NCBI GenBank assembly: GCA_024349245.1
Contig: JALDNG010000006.1
Span: 2,593,501 to 2,657,500 of the forward strand
Reading direction: 5' to 3'
Length of the DNA: 64,000 nucleotides
From: Neodontobutis hainanensis
Taxonomy: Eukaryota; Chordata; Actinopteri; Gobiiformes; Odontobutidae
In this document: piece by piece, positions 1 to 14,165 of the stretch
Layout: each line of letters starts with the position of its first letter
How positions within the stretch are numbered: position 1 is the first letter of the stretch
The notes under the pieces: generated by a model
Told to the model about the DNA's origin: nothing
Seen by the model: only the letters and a program-made list of their open reading frames with translations
Databases searched by the model: none
Made by a program: the position numbers and the translations under genes

Positions 1-509
1 GAATGATGTGAATAATCTCACATGTTGCAAGGATTTATATATACTACATTTCAAGCTCAATCAAAATCCATATGCAGGTATTTGACCTACTGTATACAGC
101 TAAAGGTTAAGGATGGCTCATAAATGTTCCACCTCCATAGCCACCTACTGCATCTGAACTGATGGCACCTGCTTCCATGGAAACCCTTCAATACAGCAGT
201 TAACATTAAAGTTTCATCAACAAAGTTACACATTATTAACATAAATGTCAGTAAAGGTAATAATAATTCTGTCTTGCCTCTTCTGTCCTTCATTCTGTCC
301 TTCCTTCCCTCCCTGTGTGATTTATAATGAATTAATTCATTATAATCAAATAGACAATGCTCTAGGATTTGATGTAGTTAGTGCACGTTTGCTGGGTCTG
401 AGTATAATGCCGACTTTAATTTCTCATTGTGAATTCATAATGTTAAACCTTATTTTAATCATGACCCGGTTTGAAAATATTATTTGACATTTAGTATTTG
501 TGTTTTTAG
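1..509 (+). other. 3' part of the last EIPR1 intron
   Basis: This is AT-rich DNA with no conserved reading frame, ending in a T-rich stretch and an AG at 508-509 directly before the EIPR1 exon. It is read as intron because the exon that follows starts inside a split codon and belongs to a longer WD40 protein whose earlier exons lie left of the window. The short ORFs here resemble nothing and are taken as chance. Confidence 0.75.
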
Positions 510-684
510 GGGTAAAGAGCCACTAAAGGACAGCGTGGTGTCCACATTTGAGGAACACGAAGACAGTGTGTATGCAGCTGAGTGGTCTTCAGCTGACCCT
601 TGGCTGTTTGCATCTCTCAGCTACGATGGACGTCTCGTTATCAACAGGGTCCCGCGGGCCCTCAAATACCGCATCCTGCTCTGA
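510..684 (+). CDS. eipr1: EIPR1 (TSSC1) last coding exon, C-terminal WD40 blade
   Basis: This exon encodes the C-terminal ~57 residues of a WD40 protein. Recognisable stretches are HEDSVYAAEWSSADPWLFAS, then SLSYDGRLVINRVPRALKY, ending in RILL and a TGA stop at 682-684. This is the strongly conserved end of vertebrate EIPR1/TSSC1, a seven-bladed propeller protein of roughly 390 residues. It binds the EARP and GARP tethering complexes and acts in endosome-to-Golgi retrieval, endocytic recycling and dense-core vesicle sorting. The piece is the last blade (HxxSVY, D-x-WLFAS, SYDGR) plus a short basic tail. The exon starts at 510 after a T-rich tract and AG. Its first base completes a split codon, and the reading frame shown in the preceding intron is not real. 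All earlier exons are outside the window. I recognise the family directly; the exact acceptor is inferred from splice-site shape. Confidence 0.92.
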
Positions 685-1113
685 GACAGAGGAAGGTGAA
701 TTGACCATCTATATGCGTCACATTTTTTGACATGTGTGGTGGTACTGCTGGTTTTCAGACTTTAAAAGGTGTCACCTTGGAATTTAAACACATTCATAAT
801 CTGTCCTGTCGCCACCTTGGCCATATAGTACTTGAGATTTCCATCTCAGTCTAGCCCAGACAGGGACTCACTGTGGTCTTGACTACAGAACTATGGGGAG
901 CAACATTAAAAAGACTGAAAATTGTACAAAACAGATACAATTAAAACAAAGGTGTTTCTTAATTTACTGCATACTGTACACACATTCTGTCCCACTGTAA
1001 ACCATTTGCTGTTTTTCTTTATTAATAAAGTAAAATATAATATTGCTGTGTTTACTTTACTGTAGTTTTTAACATAACATTCATGTGTATATAAAAAGGC
1101 ACTTGAGAATAAA
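685..1113 (+). other. eipr1: EIPR1 3' UTR (likely extent)
   Basis: The DNA from the TGA stop to the AATAAA hexamers at 1024-1029 and 1108-1113 is the expected 3' UTR. It contains no conserved ORF. The true transcript end cannot be fixed from sequence alone; cleavage would be expected 10-30 bases after whichever hexamer is used. Confidence 0.6.
1024..1029 (+). terminator. Candidate EIPR1 polyadenylation signal
   Basis: This is a canonical AATAAA about 340 bases after the EIPR1 stop, followed by TG/T-rich sequence of the kind seen downstream of cleavage sites. A second AATAAA lies at 1108-1113 and could be an alternative. Confidence 0.6.
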
Positions 1114-1954
1114 GATATTTATGATGCATAAATGTAAAAGTAATGTTCATTTCAACAAATAAGTGGCCATTTTGACTGAAAAGGATTTATGCAAAAGCCT
1201 CAATAAGCAACTACGTTTCTTAAACCGACATTGTCGTTTTTTTTCTTGTTTTTGAGGGCACTGTTATCACATAATACCATATGGTTATGTTTGCATCTGT
1301 TTTCATAAATTTAGGTCTGATTGTCTACTTTTGCATTTCAATTAAGGGACACTCCCATTGGTCCATTACAGAAAATCCTCTGGGTCAAAGTGGCTATTTC
1401 AGCGCTGACTAGGTCTGTTTACACAGAGAAATGGCACAAAAAACTAAAACATAAATAAGGAAAGCAAAGTCAAACATGGATTAATACTGGATAAATACTA
1501 ATATTTACACAATTTTTAACGTAGTAGTACTTTGTAGCGGGGAATGGTTTAGTCTTACTTTTTTAAATAAAACAAAAGCAGGCAGTTTGCTATGTTGTTG
1601 TTGGAGTGAGGGGTCGGGGGTGTGAGCGTGAGAAAAGGACTTTTTGTGCAATGCTGCTATAAGAGAGCCTGAAAGAATAAATGCAGCTATATTGAATATG
1701 CAATCTAAACAATTCTAAACAACAATCTAAAATCTTTGGATATCCAACATTTGATATAATATTGTGTAATGATACAAAAGTAGTGCTTGGATATTAATCA
1801 CCATGTTTAGAGAAATGTATAGATTTGTTTTGAATGCGTTTAGTGATGCATTTAATTTCTAAACAATAAGTACATAACCTTATTTTTGTGACTCGACACA
1901 AGCATAAGCCTTACTGATTTGACTCTGTCACATTCAGACTGGTTTGTTCTTAGT
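1114..1954. other. Intergenic, no feature seen
   Basis: This is AT-rich sequence downstream of EIPR1. I see no exon-like ORF, RNA gene or identifiable repeat. Confidence 0.6.
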
Positions 1955-2245
1955 TTGTTCTCATGGGCTTGAGATGCGACTCAGACTTAAGAACTGCATC
2001 GCTGCTGTACTCAAAGCACAAAATAACATCTCAGGTTTGTACCTATGGTTTTCTGAAAAAAAAAAAAAAAAATACTTTGGTAACTTGACTTGGACTTGGC
2101 TCTGACCCTTCTTTATTGACTGGGACTTACTCCAAGTGATAATGACTCGACTCAGACTAGTCTTTGCTGACTTGGACTTGTAATCAAACCTTGAGGACTT
2201 GAAAGTGACTTGGACTCAAAAATGGTGAACCAGCTCGACTTACAG
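1955..2245 (+). repeat. GACTCG/GACTTG-rich dispersed repeat, copy 1
   Basis: The stretch is dense in near-hexameric GACTCG/GACTTG units such as GACTTGGACTTGG and ACTCGACTCAGACTAG. It includes the segment GAGGACTTGAAAGTGACTTG. A longer copy of the same repeat lies at 42751-43450 in the same orientation and shares the phrases GACTAGTCTTTG and GACTTGAAAGTGACTTG. An internal A-run at 2057-2072 interrupts it. The family is not one I can name. Its two copies 41 kb apart show that it is dispersed rather than a local satellite. Confidence 0.7.
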
Positions 2246-5200
2246 TATAGCCCAATATTGAACTCCAAGGGCATGCCACCTTCTTGTGCAAACGCATATC
2301 TTGCCAAACCAACAGAACTTTTTTCATTTCTTTCAGAATAAGTTACATAAAGGGTTAGTAGCAGTTAAGTTGCCAGTGTGACTTTTTTTTTTACTAGCTG
2401 CAAATCCTAAGAAATTACACAGTATTATAACAGTCCTGGGCTAAACCAAAGCATTTGTCATTTCTCAGTGTTCAGTATTTAATGATTGCTTTTTGTTACT
2501 TGCTATTGTCATCATACACACTTGCTTCATATCTCTTGCTGATGCCTCCCTCTCAATACAGAGTGTGTTGAGGCTGTTCGATAGTGACAGTCCGAGCCTC
2601 TGTTATGGCAGACACCATTGACAGGCCTTTTAATTGCAGCTTGACTCTATGGATCACACTTTTACACACTGACGCACAGCAGTGCCAAAGGAGGGGCACG
2701 GGCAGGGCCACTTCATTAGATATGCCAGTGGAGCAGGCAACACATGGCCTGAATACAGAGTATGTTCAGCTATCTAATCAAAGAAACCACTCACACTTAC
2801 ACATTCATAGACACACAAAGACACGTGCACATAGAGCCCTTGTTACCCTGCAGTCAATTACTGAGAGCAGAATCAGAGTGGAGATAGAGATGGCTGGTGA
2901 GTGCTGAAAAGGTAATCTCACCCATCTGGAAACGGTGATGGTTGTCACAGACATCGCACCTTTACCGTCTCCAGGGCAGCAGAGTGTGGAGGTGATGCTG
3001 TGTCGATGCATGTTAAAAGAATTAAAAGTGAAAAGAGTGCTTACCTTCTACCACAGTGGTTATGTATATCTGCTACAGTAGCGCATCACTATTCCTGATT
3101 GTTCCCCATGGGACATATTACATTACATTTAAAGTCAGTGTAAAAAAAGGACACATCTGCATGTGTTCCTCTATAATGAGAGTTTCATTGTCTTTATCTT
3201 GAGTAAAAAAAACAATAGTAATTAAACAATGATGATACAGTATGATTTATAACATTGCAGTTACATTTTCTCACAAATATCTAACAAACACAAAACAAAA
3301 ATACATATGTCGCCAAATGCTTATGAAAATGTTAACATAAATACATGCACAAATATAAATCTCCATAGATCTTTACAGTGAAAGCTCATCATGCATAATG
3401 GAATAAAGCAATCTGCACTTCAACCGTGAAAATCTAATATACTACAATATACATATTATACATTTTTAAAATGCTTTTAATTATTATTATTATTATACAT
3501 GCAATGGGGTTAAGAAGTATACAGTTTTTCTTGTTTTACCTGCAGTTGGAAAATCAACCCACCTCATATCTCATAATGTTTTAGTAAGATTTAGTAAGTA
3601 AGATTAAGAAACCACTGCTGCATCTTTAGCTGGCATACCTTGCAGGTTTTGTGAGCACAGTACGAAATGAGCAAGCCCAACAGGCTTCTTTGGGTCACAA
3701 ACCTCTTGACCTGGAATCGGAGATGACAGTGTTGTTATGGCTGCCGGGCTCACACGACAAGCACTCACGTAAAACTGAGCGAGAGGACTGAAATATTAAT
3801 GTGGCTATCTAATAATAAAGTTGTTAACCCAAGAATATAGACTGGTAAAGTATTTTTTTTCAGTGTGGGAAAATGTATGGTGCATCATGTTTCACGCTCA
3901 AATCAAATCTCTTAAAAGCACCACAGAAACATGATGCATTATGGCCTCATTCCAGACATCACTGTACCTGACAGTATGGACTCATTCATTTCCTCTGCTG
4001 CAGCTTTACGCAAATGCCATTCTTTTATGTGTGGCCTTATTTTGCAACTCCATCACACACAGGAGGAATGTCTTTGATAAAAAAAATACAGCTCTTATGC
4101 TAAACACAAGAACGTCCTTAACCATGGTAATTGCACCTGAGGGTCACCTGGGTGCTATCCTCAAAGGGTGGAGGTGGAATGGAATTCAGCTGCTGTGGAA
4201 ATGATATAAAAATTAGATTGTATTAATTATTTATTCATGTTTGCGATGCAATATGCACCTACTGTGGTTGTGTGTGTGTGCCTGTGTGTCTGTTTGTCTG
4301 TGTGTGTGTGTGTGTACGTAAGAGAGTTTTGGGTGATTATTTCCTCAGAGAGTTTGACTAATTTGCTAAGAATAAAATTTCTATGACCTGAAATCAAAAA
4401 TATAAACAAACATATTGAACTTCACATGAGGGGGCGACAGTGACTGAATAGGTGTCTATACTGTGTCTCTATTGGAGCGGGTCAAATGTGTGTGGTTGTC
4501 AGCGCTCATTTAGGCTCAGGGCAGGATTACCTGAATAAGGGCTCTGTAAATGCTTTACTGTGACATTTACTGAATTCAATAACATTGATGGTTTAGGGTT
4601 CCGACTGTATAGCTGGGTTTGTCAGGATCTGTAATAATTCATCTCCTTATATATGCTGCAACAGTAAATATGATGAGAGGATACAACTTAGCCATAACGA
4701 GTTTAGGTTTTAGGTTACTACCTTTTTTATTTTATTAAATTAAAACAGGCAGGTACTTGGGTGGGTGGTGGAGACAGGATATTATATTTCAGTTGCAGGA
4801 GCTTTAAAATAGCCTCTCACTATGAACCAAATGTGGTCAACAATAAATCTGATGCAAGAACAAAAAAAATGATATCCAGTGTCATGTGTAGCGTGTTGTT
4901 TACATTGGTCAAATATTATTTTAAGATTTTTGTTATATATGCTGGGATTGATAACTGTGTAGTTGCCTGCTTGCAAGCACCAGGTCCACTTTAACAATTT
5001 TAAACAATAATTGCATTACGAACTAGAGTATACTAGTCTTATTTTTGTGTTTTCCACTAGATCTAGTAGAGCATATACATGCTTTTACTATTATCCTCAA
5101 GGGAAGGAAATGTTCTACTACAGCATTTATGTATCAAAAGACACTGACGATGTGACTATGCGGAGCTAAATATAAACAAATCCCTTGATATTGACTGGGA

Positions 5201-5599
5201 TTTACTGTACATGGAAATGGGCCCGGGCAAAACACTAACCAACATGTATCCAAGCTACAATCTGCCCTTTGTTTGTAAATTTCTCAGGGTTTAAGATATA
5301 TGCCTGTTGGAAAAAACCCAGTGAAAGACAAACCCCATCACTTTTGATGTTAGCTCGGAGCTTGCAAGGATAGCTGCTTAACAATGACAAGCAGCCTCTA
5401 GTCCTAAAAGCTCCTGTGTGCCGTAAGCTACTTATTTAGCGTCCTATCGCTTCTGCGGCTGATAAACTGCTTTGGAACGGGGCTAACACACTCTATTAAG
5501 TCATTGGGGAAATTACCAGAGGTTTGGTATTTAGGGCATGGTTGTGAGAACCTGCATCTTTCCAAAGTTATATTTTTCTCAAATTGATTTTATTTTATT

Positions 5600-5605
<6 letters not shown>
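2246..5605. other. Intergenic, no gene seen
   Basis: This is unique-looking AT-rich DNA. It holds a short TG-rich run near 4268-4316. The ORFs at 2584-2907 and 3941-4204 show no family resemblance and contain low-information composition, so they are not called as genes. Confidence 0.6.
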
Positions 5606-5655
<50 letters not shown>

Positions 5656-5669
5656 AAAAAAAAAAAAAA
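5606..5669. repeat. (TA)n tract plus 20-A run at the LINE 3' junction
   Basis: About 45 bases of TA repeat run straight into a 20-base A run (5650-5669), which abuts the 3' end of the minus-strand retrotransposon. In the element's sense direction this reads as a T run followed by (TA)n. The matching (TA)n at the other end of the element suggests that a TA microsatellite was the insertion target. Confidence 0.85.
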
Positions 5670-5719
5670 CTTTGTCCTTCACCCTCCGCGGGTGGTCTCA
5701 TCCTTCGAGCTCGGGTCCT

Positions 5720-6217
5720 CTACCAGAGGCCTGGGAGCTTGAGGGTTCTGCGCAGTATCTTTGCTGTTCCTAGTACTGCACTTTTCTGGACCGAGATGTC
5801 TGGTGTTCTTCCAGGGATCTGCTGTAGCCACTCTTCCAGTTTGGGGGTCACTGCCCCAAGTGCTCCGATGACCACGGGCACCACTGTCGCCTTCACCTTC
5901 CAAGACTTTTCTAGCTCTTCTCTGAGCCCTTGGTATTTCTCTAATTTCTCATGTTCCTTTTTCCTGATGTTGCAATCACTGGGTATTGCCACATCAACCA
6001 CAACGGCTTTCCTCTGCTGTTTGTCGACCACCACGATGTCTGGTTGGTTCGCCATTACCATTCTGTCAGTCTGAATCTGGAAGTCCCACAGGATCTTGGC
6101 TCGGTCATTCTCTACCACCTTTGGAGGTGTTTCCCACTTTGACCTTGGGGTTTCCAGTCCGTACTCCGTGCAGATGTTCCTGTACACTATGCCAGCCACT
6201 TGGTTATGGCGTTCCAT
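5720..6217 (-). pseudogene. LINE ORF segment 4: restriction-enzyme-like endonuclease
   Basis: This C-terminal 165-residue domain carries the signature QPDIVVVD...AVVVDVAIP. The first catalytic Asp is at residue 60 (about 6040-6038) and the second acidic residue, 14 residues further, at residue 75 (about 5995-5993). This matches the PD-x12-14-D pattern of R2/R4 endonucleases, which nick the target to prime reverse transcription. A basic helical stretch, KKEHEKLEKYQGLREELEK, follows. The stop at 5720 lies ~50 bases from the element's 3' end. The domain looks intact in itself; only the upstream frame break disconnects it. Confidence 0.88.
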
Positions 6218-7275
6218 GTATGCTTTCCTGCCAGCATCTTACACCCTGCAGTTAAGTGTTGGATTGTCTCAGGGGCCTGTTTGCACAGCCTACACCTTGG
6301 GTCTTGTCTGGTGTGGTAGATCTGGGCCTCTATTGCTCTGGTGCTCAGGGCCTGTTCCTGTGCAGCCATGATGAGTGCCTCTGTGCTGTCCTTCAGTCCG
6401 GCCCGTTCTAGCCATTGGTAGGATTTCTTGATATCAGCCACTTCAGTTATGTTCGGTGGTACATCCCATGTAGGGGTTTGTCCTCCCATGATGGTCCCTC
6501 CTCCAGCTCCTCTTCCGCTGCTCCCGTTGCCTGAGACATTCACTAAGCACGTCATCTGTCGGGCCTTATCTTTGATGTACTTGTGGATCTTGGATGTTTC
6601 ATCCTGGATAGTGGCTCTCACACTCACTAGTCCACGGCCGCCTTCCTTACGGCTAGCGTACAGTCTCAGGGTGCTGGATTTGGGATGGAACCCTCCATGC
6701 ATGGTGAGGAGCTTTCGTGTCTTAACGTCTGTGGTCTGTATCTCTTCCTTTGGCCACCTTATTATTCCTGCAGGGTATCTGATCACTGGCAGGGCATAGC
6801 TGTTTATTGCCCGTGCCTTGTTCTTGCCATTGAGCTGACTTCTTAGGACTTGCCTTACTCGTTGGAGGTATTTGGCAGTTGCTGTTTTCCTTGTTACCTC
6901 TTCAAGGTTGCCATTTGCCTGTGGTATTCCAAGGTACTTGTAACCATCCTCAATGTCTGCTATTGTTCCTTCTGGTAGTGAGACCCCTTCTGTGTGGACT
7001 ACCTTCCCTCTCTTTGTCACCATTCGACTACACTTCTCAAGCCCGAATGACATCCCAATGTCAGAGCTGTAGATCCTGGTGGTGTGGATCAGTGAGTCAA
7101 TGTCCCGCTCGCTCTTAGCGTATAGCTTGATGTCATCCATGTAGAGGAGGTGACTGATGGTGGCCCCATTCCTGAGTCGGTATCCATAGCCAGTCTTGTT
7201 GATTATTTGGCTGAGGGGTTCAAACCTATGCAGAACAGCAGTGGGGACAGAGCATCTCCTTGGTATATGCCACAT
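6187..7275 (-). pseudogene. LINE ORF segment 3: RT catalytic YMDD, thumb and CCHC finger
   Basis: The true in-frame part begins near 7218. It contains motif C, LLYMDDIKLYAK, whose Asp pair at about 7137-7132 is the second half of the RT active site. RT thumb and linker sequence follow. Near the end is a CCHC finger, CRLCKQAPETIQHLTAGC (about 6294-6241; C-x2-C-x8-H-x4-C), a hallmark of LINEs with a restriction-like endonuclease. The frame fails near 6224, where one G appears to be missing after LAGK, and the protein resumes in segment 4. The first ~20 residues of the listed frame are out-of-frame shadow. Confidence 0.9.
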
Positions 7276-7841
7276 TTGATGGATACTTGTGCAAGTGGCT
7301 TGCCATTGGCCTCAAGGGTGGTTTTCCATAGCCTCATCGAGTTTGCAATGAAGTGTCTTAGAGTCCTGTTGATGTTGTACATCTCCAAGCATTCAGTGAT
7401 CCATGTGTGTGGCATTGAGTCATATGCTTTCTTGTAATCAATCCAGGCAGTGCACAGGTTGGTGTGTCGGGTTCTGCAGTCTTGGGTGACTGTTCTGTCA
7501 ACCAGGAGTTGGTGTTTGGCTCCTCTGGTTTCTTTTCCGATGCCCTTCTGTGCTTTGCTCATGTATTGATCCATGTGCCCACTTATCTTAGCCGCGATGA
7601 TGCCTGACATGAGCTTCCATGTTGTGGAGAGACAGGTTATTGGCCGATAGTTGGATGGGACTGTACCCTTTGTGGGATCCTTCAGGATCAGGATTGTACG
7701 CCCTTCGGTAAGCCATTCAGGGTGCGTCCCATCCCTTAGCAGCTGGTTCATTTGTGCTGCAAGGCGCTCATGGAGTGCAGTGAACTTCTTTAGCCAGTAG
7801 GTGTGGATCCTGTCAGGGCCCGGTGCTGTCCAGTTTTTCAT
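7203..7841 (-). pseudogene. LINE ORF segment 2: reverse transcriptase fingers and palm
   Basis: This segment carries the first RT motifs: APGPDRIH near the start, SNYRPIT (residues 63-69), motif A WIDYKKAYDSMPH with the catalytic Asp at residue 135, and motif B YQGDALSPLLF (193-203). It continues directly from segment 1 if the 35-bp duplication is ignored, since the sequence between 7876 and 7838 keeps the element frame. A one-base deletion near 7216-7220 ends the frame at a premature TAA just after LLFCIGLNP, and the protein continues in the next frame. RT copies the element RNA at the nicked target by target-primed reverse transcription. Confidence 0.9.
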
Positions 7842-9037
7842 ACCTGAGACTCTTTCTTGAACGTCTGCCGCTGTGATGGTAACTGGATTCTGTTCAGGGA
7901 GGTTGCTGTGGTGGTAACTGGATTCTGTTCAGGGAGGTTGCTGTGGTCCTCTCTCAGAGCCACCAGCCACTGTGCATCGCTGTTGTGTGATGCCTCCCTC
8001 TCCCATATATTTTTCCAGTATTGTTCAGTTTCCAGCCTTGGTGGGTCGGCCCTGCTGTTATTATTACCCTGCCACTGAGCGTACACTTTCGCAGGTTGAG
8101 TTGCGAACAGCCGGTTTATTCTTCTGGCTTCATTCTCTCTTGTGTACCTCTTTAGGCGGCTGGCCAAGGCTTGGAGCCTTTGTTTGGCAGTTTCAAGTGC
8201 TTCAGGTATTGGCATCTGGTTGTACCTATTGGGTACTTGTTTTCTCATTGCACCTTTCTTGGCCTCTGTCAGTTGGCTCACTTCTCTCCGTGCCTTCTTG
8301 ATTTTAGCCTCCAGCCTTTGTTTCCATGGTGGGTATTGTTTATCATGGTTCCCATGGTTGCTCTTATAGCCAAGCATCTCAAGGATCACTGCTGCTGAGG
8401 TGTATATCAGTTCATTGGTTTCAGTGATGGTTGTGGTAGGGATCGCACTTAATGCTGCATTCACATCTTCTAGGAGACTTTCTGATGGTACTTCACTTAG
8501 CCGTTGTAGTTGGCGTCGGGGTTGCCTTTCATTCATTCTCGCCATGATCTTGTCTTTCAGGTCAGTCGCTGCCTCGTTCAGCGTTATTGCACTTATTGGG
8601 GCTTCGTACCCAATCTCTGGTTGGGGAGCCCTCGTTGGCTCCCCTCTGACCTCTCGTCCTGGCTCCCCCTTGCCGTAGCATTTGTGTTGTATCTCGTCAA
8701 TCTCAAGTTGTGATAGCAGTTGCCGCTTGTGGATGTTGGAACACTGAGCTACTAGGTGCTTCGGTGTAAGCCTGGACTGTGGGTTTCGAAGTAACCATTC
8801 ATCCCACATCCTCTTCATGTAACCCCTCTGACTAGGGTTACTGGAGTAGTAGCATTCCAACAGAGCCTTGTTATCGCATCTCGTCCATCTCCGTGCTGTT
8901 CCTGTTCCTGTTCCTGTTCTTGTTCCAGTAGCCCATTTGTCATCAAGTTGCTCTGGTTCCCCAACACCTGACGCAGACCTTGTTTGGCCGGTCGCCGTCT
9001 GATCCGGCTTCTCATAGCATTTATTGTCTCTCACCAT
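7838..9037 (-). pseudogene. LINE ORF segment 1: N-terminal Myb-like region
   Basis: The start codon at 9037-9035 opens the element's ORF, right after an A-rich run. Residues 37-48 are a Thr/Gly-rich run made by CTGTTC hexamer slippage (8896-8926). Residues 51-105 look like a Myb/SANT-type DNA-binding fold, with WTRCDNKALLECYYSS followed by MWDEWLLR. A Myb-like domain in this position is typical of R2-type and R4-type elements, where it helps bind target DNA. No clear CCHH zinc finger precedes it, unlike R2. The middle part (residues ~110-330) is basic and charged, with no named domain. The authentic frame runs to about 7948; the last ~35 codons are frameshifted by the 35-bp duplication at 7877-7947. 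Confidence 0.85.
7877..7947. repeat. 35-bp exact tandem duplication inside the LINE ORF
   Basis: Two head-to-tail copies of a 35-bp unit beginning GGTAACTGGATTCTG lie side by side. With one copy the ORF reads through from segment 1 (SNLPEQNPVT) into the RT segment. The extra copy adds 35 bases, not a multiple of three, and so breaks the frame. Confidence 0.95.
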
Positions 9038-9085
9038 TTTTTTTATGAGGTAGGCAGTAGCGAAGGGTCTTGCCTAAGGACCCCA

Positions 9086-9160
9086 CTGGATAGCACCCGA
9101 GGGGATTCGAACCCGGGTCCCCGTGTGAAAAGCCCTGTCCTTACCAGCTGAGCTATCCAG
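9086..9160 (-). promoter_or_regulatory. tRNA-like pol III promoter at the LINE 5' end
   Basis: On the minus strand this 75-base unit has an A box TAGCTCAGCTGG (9155-9144) and a B box GGTTCGAATCC (9113-9103), separated by 30 bases, as in tRNA genes. Its ends, CTGGATAGC and GCTATCCAG, are 9-bp complementary. The ends do not pair in a canonical tRNA register, because the stem overlaps the A box, and the T stem is imperfect. It is therefore tRNA-derived rather than a working tRNA gene. It lies ~50 bases upstream of the LINE start codon and begins next to the (TA)n tract, so it forms the element's 5' end. The likely role is an internal promoter. Confidence 0.8.
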
Positions 9161-9161
9161 C

Positions 9162-13558
<4,397 letters not shown>

Positions 13559-14165
13559 CTGTTGTGCTCATAAGTTTATGTGCTCAGAATTTGTGATTGT
13601 TTGGCCATTTTTCCGTGAATTTTAAAAATAACACAAATAACTTTTTTTCACTTAGAGTTAGTGGTTGGCTGAAGCCATTTGTAGTCAAACAACTGTGTTT
13701 ACTCTTTTTAACAGAAACTAGCCAAAAGACCCTGATCAAAAGTTTACATACCCTGGTGATTTTGGCCTGATAACATGCACACAAGTTGACACAAACAGGT
13801 TGGAATGGCTACTAAAGGTAACTATCCTCACCTGTGATCTGTTTGCTTGTAATATGTGTGTGTATAAAAGATCAGTGACTGGGCTCCTGACATCTCTCAT
13901 CCAGTGCTGCACTGACGTTTCTGTATTCTGAGTGATGGAGAAGCAAAAGAATTGTCAAAGGATCTGTTGGAAAAGATAATTGAACTGTAGAAAATAGGAA
14001 CGAGATATAAAAAGTTGTCCAAGGAATTGAGAATGCCAATCAGCGGTGTTCAAAATGAGGGATTCTGTTGAAAGCAAACCAAGGTCAGGTAGACAAACAA
14101 AAATTTCAGCCATAAATGTTAGGAAAATTGTTTGGGATGCAAAGAAAAACCCACAAAAAACACAA
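13559..14165 (+). mobile_element. Truncated Tc1-like element, left end plus transposase start
   Basis: After a TA (13557-13558) comes a terminal repeat containing TGTGCTCATAAGTTTA. About 180 bases in lies a second, direct repeat of the same motif, GATCAAAAGTTTACATACCC (13734-13753). This is the IR/DR arrangement of Sleeping Beauty-type Tc1 elements. A transposase start follows at about 13935. Its helix-turn-helix region is broken by an early TAG and a frame-shifting junction near 14047-14073. Similarity to the other copy (30088-31611) fades at about 14165, and there is no right inverted repeat. The right two thirds are therefore missing. Confidence 0.85.

Larger units (their letters stand above)
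5670..9160 (-). mobile_element. Non-LTR retrotransposon, R4/Dong/Rex6-like, endonuclease of restriction-enzyme type
   Basis: This is a nearly complete ~3.5-kb LINE on the minus strand. In sense order it has a tRNA-like 5' leader (9160-9086), an ORF start at 9037, and a single long ORF in four consecutive frame segments. The protein contains a Myb-like N-terminal domain, reverse transcriptase with a YMDD catalytic box, a CCHC finger, and a PD-(D/E)xK-like endonuclease that ends at 5720. The 3' UTR is only ~50 bases. This order (RT first, endonuclease last, no AP endonuclease) is diagnostic of the early-branching non-LTR groups such as R2, R4, Dong and Rex6. Both ends abut (TA)n, and microsatellite targeting is known in relatives such as Dong. 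Three frame breaks (7877-7947, ~7218, ~6224) and no nonsense codons within the segments indicate a dead but fairly young copy. The family name is inferred from domain order. Confidence 0.9.

Noticed and set aside
5739..8713. Numerous + strand ORFs of 60-123 residues
   Set aside because: They are antisense shadows of the minus-strand LINE ORF, which has clear domain motifs.
9086..9160. Functional tRNA gene
   Set aside because: A and B boxes are perfect, but the end stem overlaps the A box, the T stem is imperfect and no proper anticodon arm forms. It is tRNA-derived, not a tRNA.
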